From Lathyrus oleraceus (taxonomy: Eukaryota; Streptophyta; Magnoliopsida; Fabales; Fabaceae), in the NCBI RefSeq assembly GCF_024323335.1, contig NC_066579.1, positions 127,928,854 through 127,992,853 of the forward strand: 64,000 nucleotides of DNA, in the 5' to 3' direction. The notes under the pieces are model-generated. The model was not told the DNA's origin. It saw only the letters and a list, made by a program, of their open reading frames with translations, and did not search any database. Position 1 is the stretch's first letter, and each line of letters begins with the position of its first letter. The translations under genes and the position numbers were made by a program. Shown one piece after another: positions 46,226 to 56,471 of the stretch.

Positions 46226-47094
46226 CTTAGTTACTCTATCTCACATCAATCCGTCCTTTTGTGTGTGACCCTGTAGGTTTTCGCGGCATTGGCAATTATA
46301 TTAAATCACGTATTTAACATAATAAACAATGAGTGGTATCTATAAACACATCATTGCTATCCAAGACACGAAAATGTCATGTGATCTGACAAATCCTTTT
46401 GTGATAATACTTATGTGTACAATCACCCTTTTTCCCTTATGTCTATATTGAACACAAGGCATAGACCGTGTCATCCTTGTCCAGTTCAATATTGGGCCCA
46501 TAGACATTTATCCTGTTACGCAGGATGGGCAAATTCCATCTAGGTCACTCATGTCCCTTAGCATGCTTCGTGGAGTACCCATCAACTGTCTTTATGGTCA
46601 TCCAGTTACGGACAATGTTTGATCAGTAATAAGGCACTCGACTCTACATCTAGGGTCCATAGTAGTTTCAGGTCGAAGGATGGTATACACCATTATCACC
46701 ATGAGAATAACTTATGACACTTGCATAACATTTATATAGTATTCTCATAGCGGGTCAATCCAGTATAAATATTACTCTTAATATTCATACCTATGTTTAA
46801 GACTTGATAACTCCTTATGCATGATTCATGAGATGTGATCATCAGTCTATATACATAATACTCTTAATGCTTTAATGTTATCCCACTTCACAATAAAGCT
46901 CGACTATGGATACTTTAAGAATAGTGTCCTTATGTTTAATGTGATCTCATGATTAAGTCGTACTTGATACATTAAAGGGACTATCTATTCTAGGGACTTT
47001 ATTAGACAAACATAATAAATAAAAAGCCTTTTATTATTAATAAATAATTCGATAAAAGTACCAAAAGTATTGGCCTCTAGGGCTTACACCAACA

Positions 47095-47513
47095 GAAACA
47101 CCGATGCACTACCTCACTTCCAGACCTTATGTCATACATGTAACAAAATTGTCATTCCTCCTCCACTGTATGGAATTACTCATAACACTTATCCCACATT
47201 AGTAGATCAATCTTATCCTACTAGCAGATTGACATTTTTCTCAAAACTCCGATAAATCCATCCAAAATAAATCCTCACTTCCCGACTCCCTTAGAGTTAC
47301 CCGATTGCTTGGACCATGCACTACTCTTCAATTTCACATTACCTAAATCACAACTCCTAATGAAGCTTCAACTGAGCTATCTGGTTCTCCTTACTTTATA
47401 ACCCTTTACTTGAGTCTACCCTTGAATTACAAGCTCTACACAACCTTCAAAGTCCCCGTGGTCGCTCAACCATAATCCTACCTACCATGAACATAGCATT
47501 AGGTTGATCAGGC
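47095..47513. other. unassigned 419-bp interval between copia-2 and Athila LTRs
   Basis: C-rich plus strand, no long ORF, no repeat shared elsewhere in the window that I can see. Probably a remnant of an older element. Confidence 0.4.
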
Positions 47514-48686
47514 TGATACGTCTCGTGACTGTATATAAAATATAGTCTATCGGGTACTTGACTGCAAGTGCACAGTCCAGTCGTTTTAGTTTTAAAAGAT
47601 ATCGAACCCACATGGACTAATGGTCAAACTAATGCTATCGATGTTACTATGTTTAGCTAAGGAGATAATTTTTAGAGGTTTGGTTGAACAAAAATTAAAT
47701 CTAAAGTAAGTTAAGTTTTCAAGAAAATACTAATGGAGGGATATCAGTATGCAACACATTAATCGTCAGGGATTCGATAAGTCACCGGTTTATATTTTAA
47801 GTACCAAATATCTTTCAGTAGAAAATACTCATTTAAAAGGCTTTATCTCACACTCTCGTGATTGTTGACTCGGACTATACTTTTAAGTCAGAATGTATGC
47901 TCTCGCCGTCCCATTTGAAGTTAAAAATACTTTTTGAAAATAAATAAGTTCTAATTGCTTTTAAAGTGCTCTCACTGTTTTTAAAATCAATGCCTAATTT
48001 TTACCATCCAGTTCGACCCTCACGCTCTCGCGATTGTCGGTTCTCACCTTAGTTAATTTCCCACTCTCGTGGCAAAACCGTATTAAATAGCTTCTCACTC
48101 TCGTGACAAAGTTAATTAAATTTGAATTAAAAACCACAGCCAAAAAGATTATTTGAGAAAAGAAGTTTACAACGATTATTATTAAATCCCGTATAATTAA
48201 ATTATTTACATACCGATACCGGTAGTTTAGCCGGACATGTTAATTAATGCAAACACAGAAGAACATAAACAGACCAACAATAAGGCAAACATGATTAAAT
48301 AATAAAGCAATAATAATAATAATAATTGAATAAAAACCTGGAACTTTGATTAATCGAATATGCCGAATCTTGAAGTACTTGAGCAATCCTCCACAGGTCG
48401 GTAGGATTCTGCTTCTTCGAAATAATTACTTAAACTAAATTAAATAAATTGCAGTAGTTCCCCAGTGTAGGAAACTACTACTTTTGGCTAAATGAAAAAC
48501 AGAAAGGGAAGGGAAAAATCAAAGCTCTGAACGAAACGGTAAACAAATTGCGGTAAAAGAAAACAGTGTTGCTGAAGAAAAATAATAGAAAACAAAATTC
48601 CAGTGGAAAATAAAATGCAGAGAAAGATCTTAAAAGTTGGCTTCAGAGAGGAAAATCCCGCGTGCCCGTAGGTTTCCAACTTCCGT

Positions 48687-48695
48687 CCTTTTATA
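48687..48695 (-). promoter_or_regulatory. putative TATA box of Athila LTR
   Basis: TATAAAAGG on the minus strand, conserved at 59898-59906 in the other LTR copy. Confidence 0.6.
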
Positions 48696-48835
48696 GTATC
48701 TATTTGGTCTTCATAGTTGAGAGAAATAAGGATGACTTGGTTGAGTGAGAGATTCACGGGAAAGTGGGTTGAGGAGCGAAAAATGGGGTGTGTGGATCAC
48801 TTCTGTTGAACAATTCATTATGCTGCTTTTGGCCT

Positions 48836-48918
48836 TGTGACGGTCGTGGTGGGCCTGTGACGTTCGTCACAACCAGGGCGTGACGGTCGTGACGAGGCTT
48901 GTGACGGTCGTCACCTGC
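48836..48918 (-). repeat. TGACG(G)TCGT repeat cluster in Athila U3
   Basis: Words GTGACGGTCGTGG, GTGACGTTCGTCAC, GTGACGGTCGTGAC and GTGACGGTCGTCAC in 80 bp, about 140 bp upstream of the TATA box. Copied at 60046-60126. Confidence 0.8.
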
Positions 48919-49127
48919 ACATAATTCATTTTTCTCGTTTTTCTGTTGTTTCTCTTATGTTTCTTCTTCTTTTCCTTCCTTTTCTATACTTTGCTCATTT
49001 AAGCATGTGAATTAAAATACCTGCAAAAATAACTCGAACATTTGCGAAATAATCGGAACATAAATGAAGATGGTAGGATTTTTGAATGTAAATCAAGGCA
49101 AATATGCGATGTATTTTCGCGTTATCA

Positions 49128-49166
49128 AACTCCCATATACTTGAACCTTTGCTTGTCCTCAAGCAA
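49128..49166 (-). other. Athila PPT region adjacent to 3' LTR (tract P4)
   Basis: Minus strand TTGAGGACAAGC, then TTCAAGTATGGGAGTT, directly before the LTR start TGATAACG; this is the form of the Athila PPT. Confidence 0.75.
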
Positions 49167-50077
49167 ATAATCAGTATAAAGTTCATAACATTAGTTAAAT
49201 GCGAATACATGACAAATTTCCAATTCGTACGTGGTTGTTAGGTATTCCGTTAGAATGAAAGATACTCAAATAAAACACTAAAGATACAATGATGACACAA
49301 GCAATAAGCATTAACATAGATCTCTCTTTTTTACAAACCAGTTCGAATCATCCTATTATAGCTTAACCTAATGCTTCTCGTTCATATTTCACCTGGTTTC
49401 ATTCTAGCGCAATCACATTAAGCCATTTTCCTTTACACGCACTTAGTGAAGTAGCCGGTTAGTGGCTTTGATATTTTTTTAGCACTGGGTCTGGTACACT
49501 AGTGTGGTAACCCTTTATATACCCCATTTGAAGGTTGTGGGGGATCGAACCGTAGTTCTCCCTACCGAGTCCAGTACCAGGTACCTCTGAACCAACCGAC
49601 AACGAGTTTTTCTGTTCCTTCCTTTTGTACATCTTGCAACTGTTTGTATAGTGCATTTTCAATTTCTTGATAGCAAAAGTATGAAGGATCTTCTTAATTC
49701 GTAGGCATCAATCACTTATATTCATTGGCTCTTCACATGGTTTGTGTTTAAGACGGTGCTGACTGCTAGTATAAACTACTAGGGGTTAATCTAGAACGGA
49801 GACTTAAGGTATCAGTATAATGGGTATTCAAACTGATCTCGCAAAAGTGAGAGATCTAAGGTGTCAGGACGATATCAATCTTGTTAGATTCTTCTCAGCT
49901 TCCTAATAGAACCTATGTAGGATAACCTATATACTCGTAGGGTATGCATTTAACATTAAAAAAAAATTGTTATGGAAAATTAGATAGAAATAAATGACGA
50001 TTAGATACGAACAAATAAGCGAAAGACAAATTTTTTGTTATGGCTAAAAATAGAAACAAATAAAGGAAAGAAACGGA
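49167..50077 (-). other. Athila 3' noncoding interval
   Basis: No gene other than the SINE at 49474-49604. AT-rich; no other structure recognised. Confidence 0.5.
49474..49604 (-). mobile_element. tRNA-derived SINE
   Basis: On the minus strand an A box TGGTTCAGAGG (49584-49594) and a B box GTTCGATCC (49542-49550) match the RNA polymerase III consensus exactly with tRNA-like spacing. The tRNA-like head is followed by an unrelated body and ends CTAAAAAAATA. About 130 bp is within the plant SINE range. I could not find a clear target duplication, so the ends are approximate. Confidence 0.72.
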
Positions 50078-50113
50078 TTTCCTCCCACACTTAAACAAAG
50101 CATTATCCTCAAT
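50078..50113 (-). other. PPT-like tract P3
   Basis: Minus strand ATTGAGGATAATGC, then TTTAAGTGTGGGAGGAAA, directly after the distal ORF-1-like gene. Homologous to P2 and P4. Confidence 0.65.
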
Positions 50114-50155
50114 CCGATAAAATAAAGTGGGAAAAGGGGAAAAACATGAGGATCG

Positions 50156-51530
50156 CTACTCTTCGCCACGACGTTGGGCTATGCGTTCTCTAACTCTTGC
50201 TCGTGCACGTTCACTTCTACCACACTGGGTAGGATCCAACCCCACATGATGAGTGTACTCCTGGATGGCATCAACGTGATATGTCAAGGCACTTATCTCT
50301 TCAGAAAGTTCCGTCATCCCTTGGTCATGCCAGTTTGCATAGTCATGCTAATCCCTTTGTATTTGCTGGATTGCTTGCATCATTTCCGTCTGGCGCTCTT
50401 CCATCCTCTGGTTATGTCGCAACATCTCAGCCTAGATGTCTTCCATGGTGGAGGATCAACGCTCATTTCTTTGTTGGCTTCTCGAAGACGTCTCTACAGC
50501 ATGCTCAGGAGGTGGCTGTGGCACCTGTCGATCCATCTCTTCTTCAATTTCATCGACTCCATTATCATTAGGATCATCCTCATTGGGCTCAGAAGCGTTC
50601 AGGTCAAAAATCCAATTTCCATATTCTGCGGATCTGTATGGTTCCTGTTGGGCATAATGATGCATCGAACTATCTTGTTCTGAACCACAGGGTGGTACTT
50701 CCCATCGTCTCTGATCTTGATGAGGTGCGAGGAACGACAATAGTCGATGTTGAGGAACTCGGCCGACAAGGCAGGTAAGTTGGTGAGCCTATCCCCCAGA
50801 TTCAGGCCTAATGCTATGGAGGTAATGATTCCTCCAAAACAGAATGCCGTGTTGCCTCTCATGCAGGCAGCCTGGATGTTGGCCAATAAGAATGGGGTGG
50901 CATTGAATGCCACTGGAGTGAACACACAGTGAAGGAAAAAAAGTTCCTTAGAGTTTACCTTATGGTTGTTGACTCTTCCGAAAACCGTGTGTCCTAAGAC
51001 TCGGTGGAAATATCTTATAGCCGGGTTGTGGATGTACGTTGCGTTGAGCGCATCCCAGCTTATGACGTTCACGTTGGTAAGGCTGTGCCACACTCCAAAT
51101 TCTATTTCCGACCATCTGTCAGGGATACAACAGTGAACTCCATCTCCATGTCGGAAACCAAGTATTCGCGCTATTTAAGTTTGGTTTAAGGAATCTCGGT
51201 ACCGAACATTCTAAATGTGGCGGCTCCGGTGAAGAACTGAGTTGCACCGGGAGGTGTTATATAGGAGAAAGAACTCAGTAATTCCAGGATCAGTGCCTTA
51301 TAAGTTAGTTGTGGCTTGGTTCAGAGGTGCGTCAAACCAGAGGTGTTCAGCATCCATTCCACGCCATCTGAAAGCCCCAACTCCGTCAGACAGTCATTAT
51401 CAACGTACCTCGTAGGTTGGACTGAACGTTGATAGAACCTGAGGTAGTTGTCTCTTTGTCATTCACCGACTTCTCCCTCTCTGAATGGGATATTTGAAAG
51501 GTCGGGAGCAGGTCTCTCTTGACAGGCCAT
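50156..51530 (-). pseudogene. Athila distal ORF-1-like gene, frameshifted
   Basis: Across several frames one reads MACQERPAPDLSNIPF at 51530, then QPTRYVDNDCLTELGLS, then LSSFSYITPPGATQF, then ATYIHNPAIRYFHRVLGHTVFG (50950-51040), then GLNLGDRLTNLPALS. The C-terminal part is a helical, Arg/Glu-rich tail ending RRGEE with TAG at 50156-50158. The HNPAIRYFH block also occurs in the proximal gene (53023-53544), so both belong to the ATHILA ORF-1 family, whose role is unknown (env-like by position only). Several frameshifts and stops (near 51340, 51180, 50630 and 50440, for example) inactivate it. It has its own TATA-like box upstream at 51716-51723. Confidence 0.75.
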
Positions 51531-51715
51531 TGAGTGTGCGAATTGCAAATATAGGCTTTGATGGAAGAGATGGATTTCGTGAGTTATAGGGAACCCACTC
51601 GTTCTTGCTTAAAATAGGAGGTGGTGGAAGGGTTAATGGAGAAATAAGTGGTGTGAGTGGGATGGTTAAGGAAAACAAAAGGATTAAATGAGGAGGAAGA
51701 AGAGAAATGCGTCTG

Positions 51716-51723
51716 TTTAAATA
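51716..51723 (-). promoter_or_regulatory. putative internal TATA box before the distal ORF-1-like gene
   Basis: TATTTAAA on the minus strand, followed by a C/T-rich leader (51620-51710) and preceded by the CpG cluster at 51745-51930, the same layout as the LTR promoters. Confidence 0.45.
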
Positions 51724-51744
51724 GGGAAACAGAACGCGCCTTCT

Positions 51745-51930
51745 GGATCCATGACGAGCGTCACAGGGCTGTTACAGTCGTCATGCATAACGGTCTTGTG
51801 TAACGGTCACATGCAACGGTCATATGTAACAGTCATATACTTCATGTGTGACGGGCGTGGCGCTTCTGTGACGGGCGTCACGCTTTTGTGACGGGCGTAA
51901 CACATCATGTGACGCTCGTCACATGCAACG
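51745..51930 (-). repeat. GTGACGGGCGTCAC / CAACGGTCAC repeat cluster
   Basis: About twelve words such as TGTGACGGGCGT, TGACGAGCGTCAC, GTGACGCTCGTCAC and TGYAACGGTCAY in 185 bp. Related in style to the LTR cluster at 48836-48918 but not a copy of it. Confidence 0.8.
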
Positions 51931-52386
51931 GTCACAATTTTGCAAAAATGCCAAAAAAATATATAAATTAAAATAAAAAGAAATAAAAAATTTACTGCAT
52001 GCTTAATTTCTAACTGTTTGCATGTTATGAGTGAATTATACTGTCAGTACCATATCAAAAATAAAGATTATTATAACTAGAAAAAGGTAAAGATAGTAAC
52101 AGTATAGAAAAACAGTAATAAAATAATTGCACCAGCAGTACAAAATAAAATAACAGCAGTATGAAATTAACAGCAGTAACAAAATTAAACTGACGGAGGT
52201 AAATTAAATTGATCACAGAAGCAAAAGAAATAACAATGTCATTTATATTAAATGTAAAGACGAAAGTTAAATGTGACATTAAGCATTAAAAAGAATAATA
52301 GCAATAAAGTGCTCCCTCCCCACACTAAAACATAGCAGTGTCCTCATTGCTTTAATGTGAGTAGGAAAATTTAGCGATCGATGTAA
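51931..52386 (-). other. AT-rich spacer with PPT-like tract P2
   Basis: No gene. At 52311-52350 the minus strand reads GCAATGAGGACACTGC, then TTTAGTGTGGGGAGGGAGC, right after the proximal ORF-1 stop (CDS end 52387), homologous to the PPT. Simple AACAGCAGTA-type repeats at 52085-52180. Confidence 0.6.
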
Positions 52387-53544
52387 TTAGCCACGGTGTT
52401 GTCCCAAAGTAGCTACGACCTGATTCAAGTGATCAAACTGTTCGACGATGACATCCATTAAGCCTAAGACATCAAGGCGCATGCTTTTTAGTTCATATTT
52501 CACATTAGTAATGTCAGTGTGGAAACCATTCAAACGGGTAAGGATTATGGTCATATTATCGGCATAGGATGGAATTTCTGGTTCATCCAGATTATAGTAG
52601 TTTGGAGGGGTTTCAGGGTCAGATTCATCAACAGAGATAGGGTCATCTAAATACTCATAAATAGGTGGTGTCTCAGGAGGTGATGGTGGAGCAATGTGGT
52701 GTTCATCTAAATCATATAGCCAGTTATTTCGGTTATGAACACTTGTTCTCTCATGGTTTGGTAAGGTAAATAGCCGGACAACTTCATTATTAATTAGGTA
52801 GTCAAAAGTGTCCGGCCCAAGGTTTCCTATAATTCTTCGGTCGAAGCAAAAGTCAATATCCATGGGTCGGATGTGTCCAAAAGGTGTATGCTCGTTAAGT
52901 GGACGTCTAAGTCCAATGGCATCATCTATCATGGTTACTAAGCCACCTATTATGATTGGGGCGCGATTGTTCTTTGCAAGATGAACAAATATTTCCATCA
53001 TAAATGTTATAGCAGTGACATGTCAACCTTGGTCGACACAGAGTAAGATGAAAAGTTCACCCCTTGACACTAAGGTGTTGTTTGCTTCTTTTCCAAATAG
53101 GGTGTGGGCTAGTATTTTGTGGAAGTAGCGGATAGCAGGGTTGTGTATCATTTGGGAGTGCATCTCGTGTGGGTCAGGGTGGTGGTCTCCAGTTAAACTA
53201 CCCCAAAAGTAATCTAGGTCGATGTCATCGATTAATTCCTCCTGGCGGGTAGTGAATACAAATGGGCCACTAGGAAATCCTAGAAGGTCAGCAAGGTCTC
53301 TACGGTTATAAGTGAAATCCATACCAAATAGCCTAAAGGAAATCAACCCGTTGTTGAGTCCGTAACCATGCTCGGGGTTGTAAACTGGGGAGCTAAGGAA
53401 TTCTAGGGTAAGCTCACAGTATGTGACAAACCTTCTCTTAATAGCAGCCTTCTCCCAACCTAGCTCGTTAAACATAAACAAGATTCTATTGCGGATACCT
53501 AACCTATCCATGGTAGGTCCATCATAATATATGGATAAAGCCAT
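52387..53544 (-). pseudogene. Athila proximal ORF-1-like gene, one in-frame stop
   Basis: A single frame of 386 codons starts MALSIYYDGPTMDRLGIRNR, with one TGA at 53023-53025 (after LLCVDQG). Before the stop it carries FRLFGMDFTYNRRDLADLLG and HNPAIRYFHKILAHTLFG, the conserved block of ATHILA ORF-1 proteins. After it come GGLVTMIDDAIGL, a Pro/Asp/Glu-rich linker and a helical C terminus. No transmembrane segment is evident, so an envelope role is not supported by the sequence. It lies 336 bp after the pol end and is the less damaged of the two ORF-1-like genes. Confidence 0.82.
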
Positions 53545-53879
53545 ATCCTTCTGAGCTAAATAATCATAACGCCTTCTCTGAACTCAGCCTCTGAAAATTG
53601 TATCTACTGGTTGCATGATGAAAGTTAGTTACTAACTAGTTATAAATTCGCCTATTAATCAGTATCCAATATTTCTAAGTTAGTAACGAGAAACAACAAG
53701 TAGATTATTGCATAGAATCAAGGAAAGGGAGAAAAATAAAAGTAATAGTCAAAGAAGGAAAACGCTTAAAATGAAAAACATAAAAATAACAAAATCAATA
53801 GAAAATTAAAAAGAGGCGGATTGTCTCCCACTAAGCACTTTGTTTAATGTCGTAAGTTCGACAGTAACGTTGCAATATA
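53545..53879 (-). other. pol to ORF-1 spacer with PPT-like tract P1
   Basis: AT-rich, no gene. The minus strand at 53821-53850 reads CGACATTAAACAAAGTGC, then TTAGTGGGAGACAA, a weaker relative of the PPT tracts. Confidence 0.5.
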
Positions 53880-55072
53880 TTAGTTTTGGGGTTGAGAGGG
53901 CAACTCTATAAGTCTTAGACTATTTGAATAGTCTTTATTGTCAATATTATGATAATGTTTTAATCGCTGTCCGTTTACCATGAACGGTTCACTATTTCTA
54001 CCCTTGATCTCTATCGCACCGCTTTTAAAGACTTTTGTAATTTCGAAAGGGCCTGACCACCTAGATTTAAGTTTTCCCAGAAAAAGCTTAAGTCTTGAGT
54101 TTAATAGTAGCACTATGTCGCCGACATTAAACTCTTTCCTAGATATACGTTTATCGTGCCATTTTTTGGTTCGTTCTTTGTATATCTTGGCATTCTCATA
54201 GGTGTCTAGTCTGAGTTCTTCCAATTCGTGAATGTCTAAAATTCGCTTCTCACCTACGGAAGTATAATTTAGATTTAGGGTCTTAATTTCCCAATAAGCT
54301 TTGTGTTATAACTCCACAGGGAGATGACATGATTTACCATAAACTAATTTAAAGGGTGTGGTCCCTATTGGGGTCTTAGAGGTTGTCTTATATGCCCACA
54401 GAGCTTCATTTAGTTTAGATGACCAGTCTTTTCTAGATATTCCGACAGTCTTTTCTAGAATTTGTTTGATCTCTCTATTCGAAACTTCGACTTGCCCACT
54501 GGTTTGTGGGTGATACGGTGTTGCTACACGGTGTCAGACTCCATACTTCAGAAGAAGTTTGCCAAAGATATTTTATATGAAATGGGAGCCACCGTTACTA
54601 ACTACTAATTTTGGCACACCGAATCTAGAAAAGATTATGTTCTTGAACAGCTTAATCACTACTCTTGTGTCATTTGTAGGAGAAGCTACAACCTCGATCC
54701 ATTTTGAAACGTAATCGACAGCTACGAGTATGTACTTATTACCAAAAGAAGACGGGAATGGTCCCATGAAGTCAATCCCCCACACATCAAAAACTTCCAC
54801 TTTTAAGATGCCTGTTTGTGGCATTTCGTCGCGTCTTGAAATGTTACCAGTGCGTTGGCACCGGTCGCAATTTATAACCGCATTATGGACATCTTTCCAT
54901 AGAGTGGCCAAAAGAGGCCAGATTGTAAGATCTTAGCACAAGTTTTTGAAGTGCTTGCGTGCCCACCATAGGGAGCGGAATGGCAATGAGAGATTATATC
55001 GTCTATTTCATCCTCAGGAACACATCGACGGAAAATACCGTCGGTGCCTCTTTTGAAAAGCAGAGGTTCATC
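53880..55072 (-). pseudogene. Athila integrase region, decayed
   Basis: Readable blocks: [14 protein letters not shown] and [10 protein letters not shown] (finger), [21 protein letters not shown] (first catalytic D), then VVSNGGSHF, where the second catalytic Asp is replaced by Asn, then [19 protein letters not shown] (Glu present). The C-terminal NVGDIVLLLNSRLKLF, then KSRWSGPFEI ends at 53880. Stops at 54573-54575, about 54537 and about 54307, plus a frame change near 54900. It could not make an active integrase. Confidence 0.85.
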
Positions 55073-56471
55073 CTAGTAGTATTGTTTTAGATCATGAAAG
55101 AATTTCTTCTTTTGTTGGTATGATAGGTCTGGTGGAAGTGCTCCAACAGCTAGGTAGTTGACAAAATCAGCGTACCATGGCAGAGTTATATTTGTATGAA
55201 TTTCTTCCACGGATTCTTCTATTTTGGTATCATTTAAGGTTAGCTCAGACATGTCACTTTCCATTTGGGCTATAAGTTGTTCGTAAGGGAAATCATTATT
55301 GATTGGAATTTGTTCAGGCTTATTCCCTTCGATTCGCGATAAGTGGTCTGCTACTACGTTCTCAGTACCCTTCTTATCTTTTATTTCTAAGTCAAATTCT
55401 TGTAAGAGTAGGATCCATCTCAAGAGTCTTGGTTTGGCATACTTCTTACTTAGAAAATATCTAGTAGCAACGTGATCAGTATAGATGACGATTTTCGCTC
55501 CTACTAAGTAAGAACCGAATTTGTCTAAAGCGAACACAATGGCTAGCAGTTCCTTTTCAGTGGTGGCGTAATTCATTTGGGCAGGATCTAATGTTCTACT
55601 TACGTAGTAGATCGCATGAAGTTTTTTATCCTTTCTTTGTCCTAGCACTGCGCCTACGGCATAGTCACTAGCATCACACATGATTTCGAATGGTAATCAC
55701 CAATCAGGTGGTTGCATGATAGGTGCGGTGATTAAATATGTTTTTAATTGTTCAAATATTGTTAAACATTTCTCATCAAAGATAAAGTCAGCTTCTTTCA
55801 TTAATAAACCAGTTAGTGGTTTGGTAATTTTCGAGAAATCTTTGATAAAGCGTCGGTAGAAACCGGCATGTCCTAAGAAGCTTCGTATTTCTCGTACGGT
55901 TTTCGGAGGTTGAAGAATCTCTATGATTTCGATATTAGCTTTGTCTACTTCAATTTCTGTATCAGATACTACATGTCCTAACACGATTCCTTGTTGGACC
56001 ATGAAATGGCATTTCTCCCAATTCAAGACGAGATTCACCTTCACGCATCTTTCAAGTACCATTTCAAGGTTTGACAGACATCCTTCGAAGCTATGCCCAT
56101 AAACAGAAAAATCGTCCATAAAGACTTCCATAATGTCGTCTATAAAGTCAGCGAAGATTGACATCATGCATCTTTGGAATGTTGCGGAAGCGATGCATAG
56201 TCCAAATGGCATTCATCGATAAGCAAATGTACCATAAGGGCATGTGAAAGTTGTTTTCTCTTGGTCGTCAGGATGGATAGGAATTTGAAAGAATCCTGAA
56301 TAACCGTCTAGATAGCAGAAGTAGGAATGCTTAGCCAATCGTTCAAGCATTTGATCAATGAAAGGCAGAGGAAAATGATCCTTTCGAGTGGCTTTGTTTA
56401 TTTTCCTATAATCGATGCACATTCTACTTCCGGTCGCAACTCTTTGTGCTATAGATTCGCCCTTCTCGTTT
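55073..56471 (-). pseudogene. Athila reverse transcriptase and RNase H, decayed
   Basis: RT motifs MCIDYRKINKATRKDHFPLP, CYLDGYSGF, MPFGLCIASATFQ and the active site VFMDDFSVYG (FMDD) are present. RNase H follows with [14 protein letters not shown] and [16 protein letters not shown]. In-frame stops at 56213-56215 (just before MPFG), 55697-55699 and 55073-55075. A frame change at about 56470 in the C run separates it from the protease. In intact relatives this part copies element RNA. Confidence 0.87.

Larger units (their letters stand above)
44714..47094 (-). mobile_element. copia-2: 5' end of an ORF-less (LARD-like) copia-type element
   Basis: LTR at 45746-47094, PBS at 45734-45745, then 1 kb of internal sequence without any gag or pol reading frame, cut by the Ogre/Tat-2 LTR at 44713/44714. 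A PBS for initiator tRNA-Met marks the copia type. Absence of gag right after the PBS suggests a non-autonomous element, although a longer leader cannot be excluded since the rest is missing. Confidence 0.65.
45746..47094 (-). repeat. copia-2 5' LTR (about 1349 bp)
   Basis: The coding strand starts TGTTGGTGTAAGCCC at 47094. The inner edge next to the PBS lacks a clear CA, so it is set by the PBS and may be off by a few bases. It contains a three-unit repeat (46121-46225) and a TATA-like TATTATAATATA (46101-46112). Confidence 0.75.
47514..49127 (-). repeat. Athila 3' LTR (1614 bp)
   Basis: The coding strand begins TGATAACGCGAAAATAC (49127) and ends CGTATCA (47514), an inverted TGAT...ATCA pair. 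Preceded by a PPT. It contains TATAAAAGG (48687-48695) and a GTGACGGTCGTCAC cluster (48836-48918). Confidence 0.88.

Noticed and set aside
49542..49594. tRNA gene on the minus strand
   Set aside because: A and B boxes are good, but there is no foldable acceptor stem or anticodon arm and a non-tRNA body with A-rich tail follows; a SINE fits better.
53023..53544. Athila ORF-1 as a viral envelope gene
   Set aside because: No signal peptide, membrane segment or glycosylation-rich ectodomain is visible; only its position 3' of pol is env-like.
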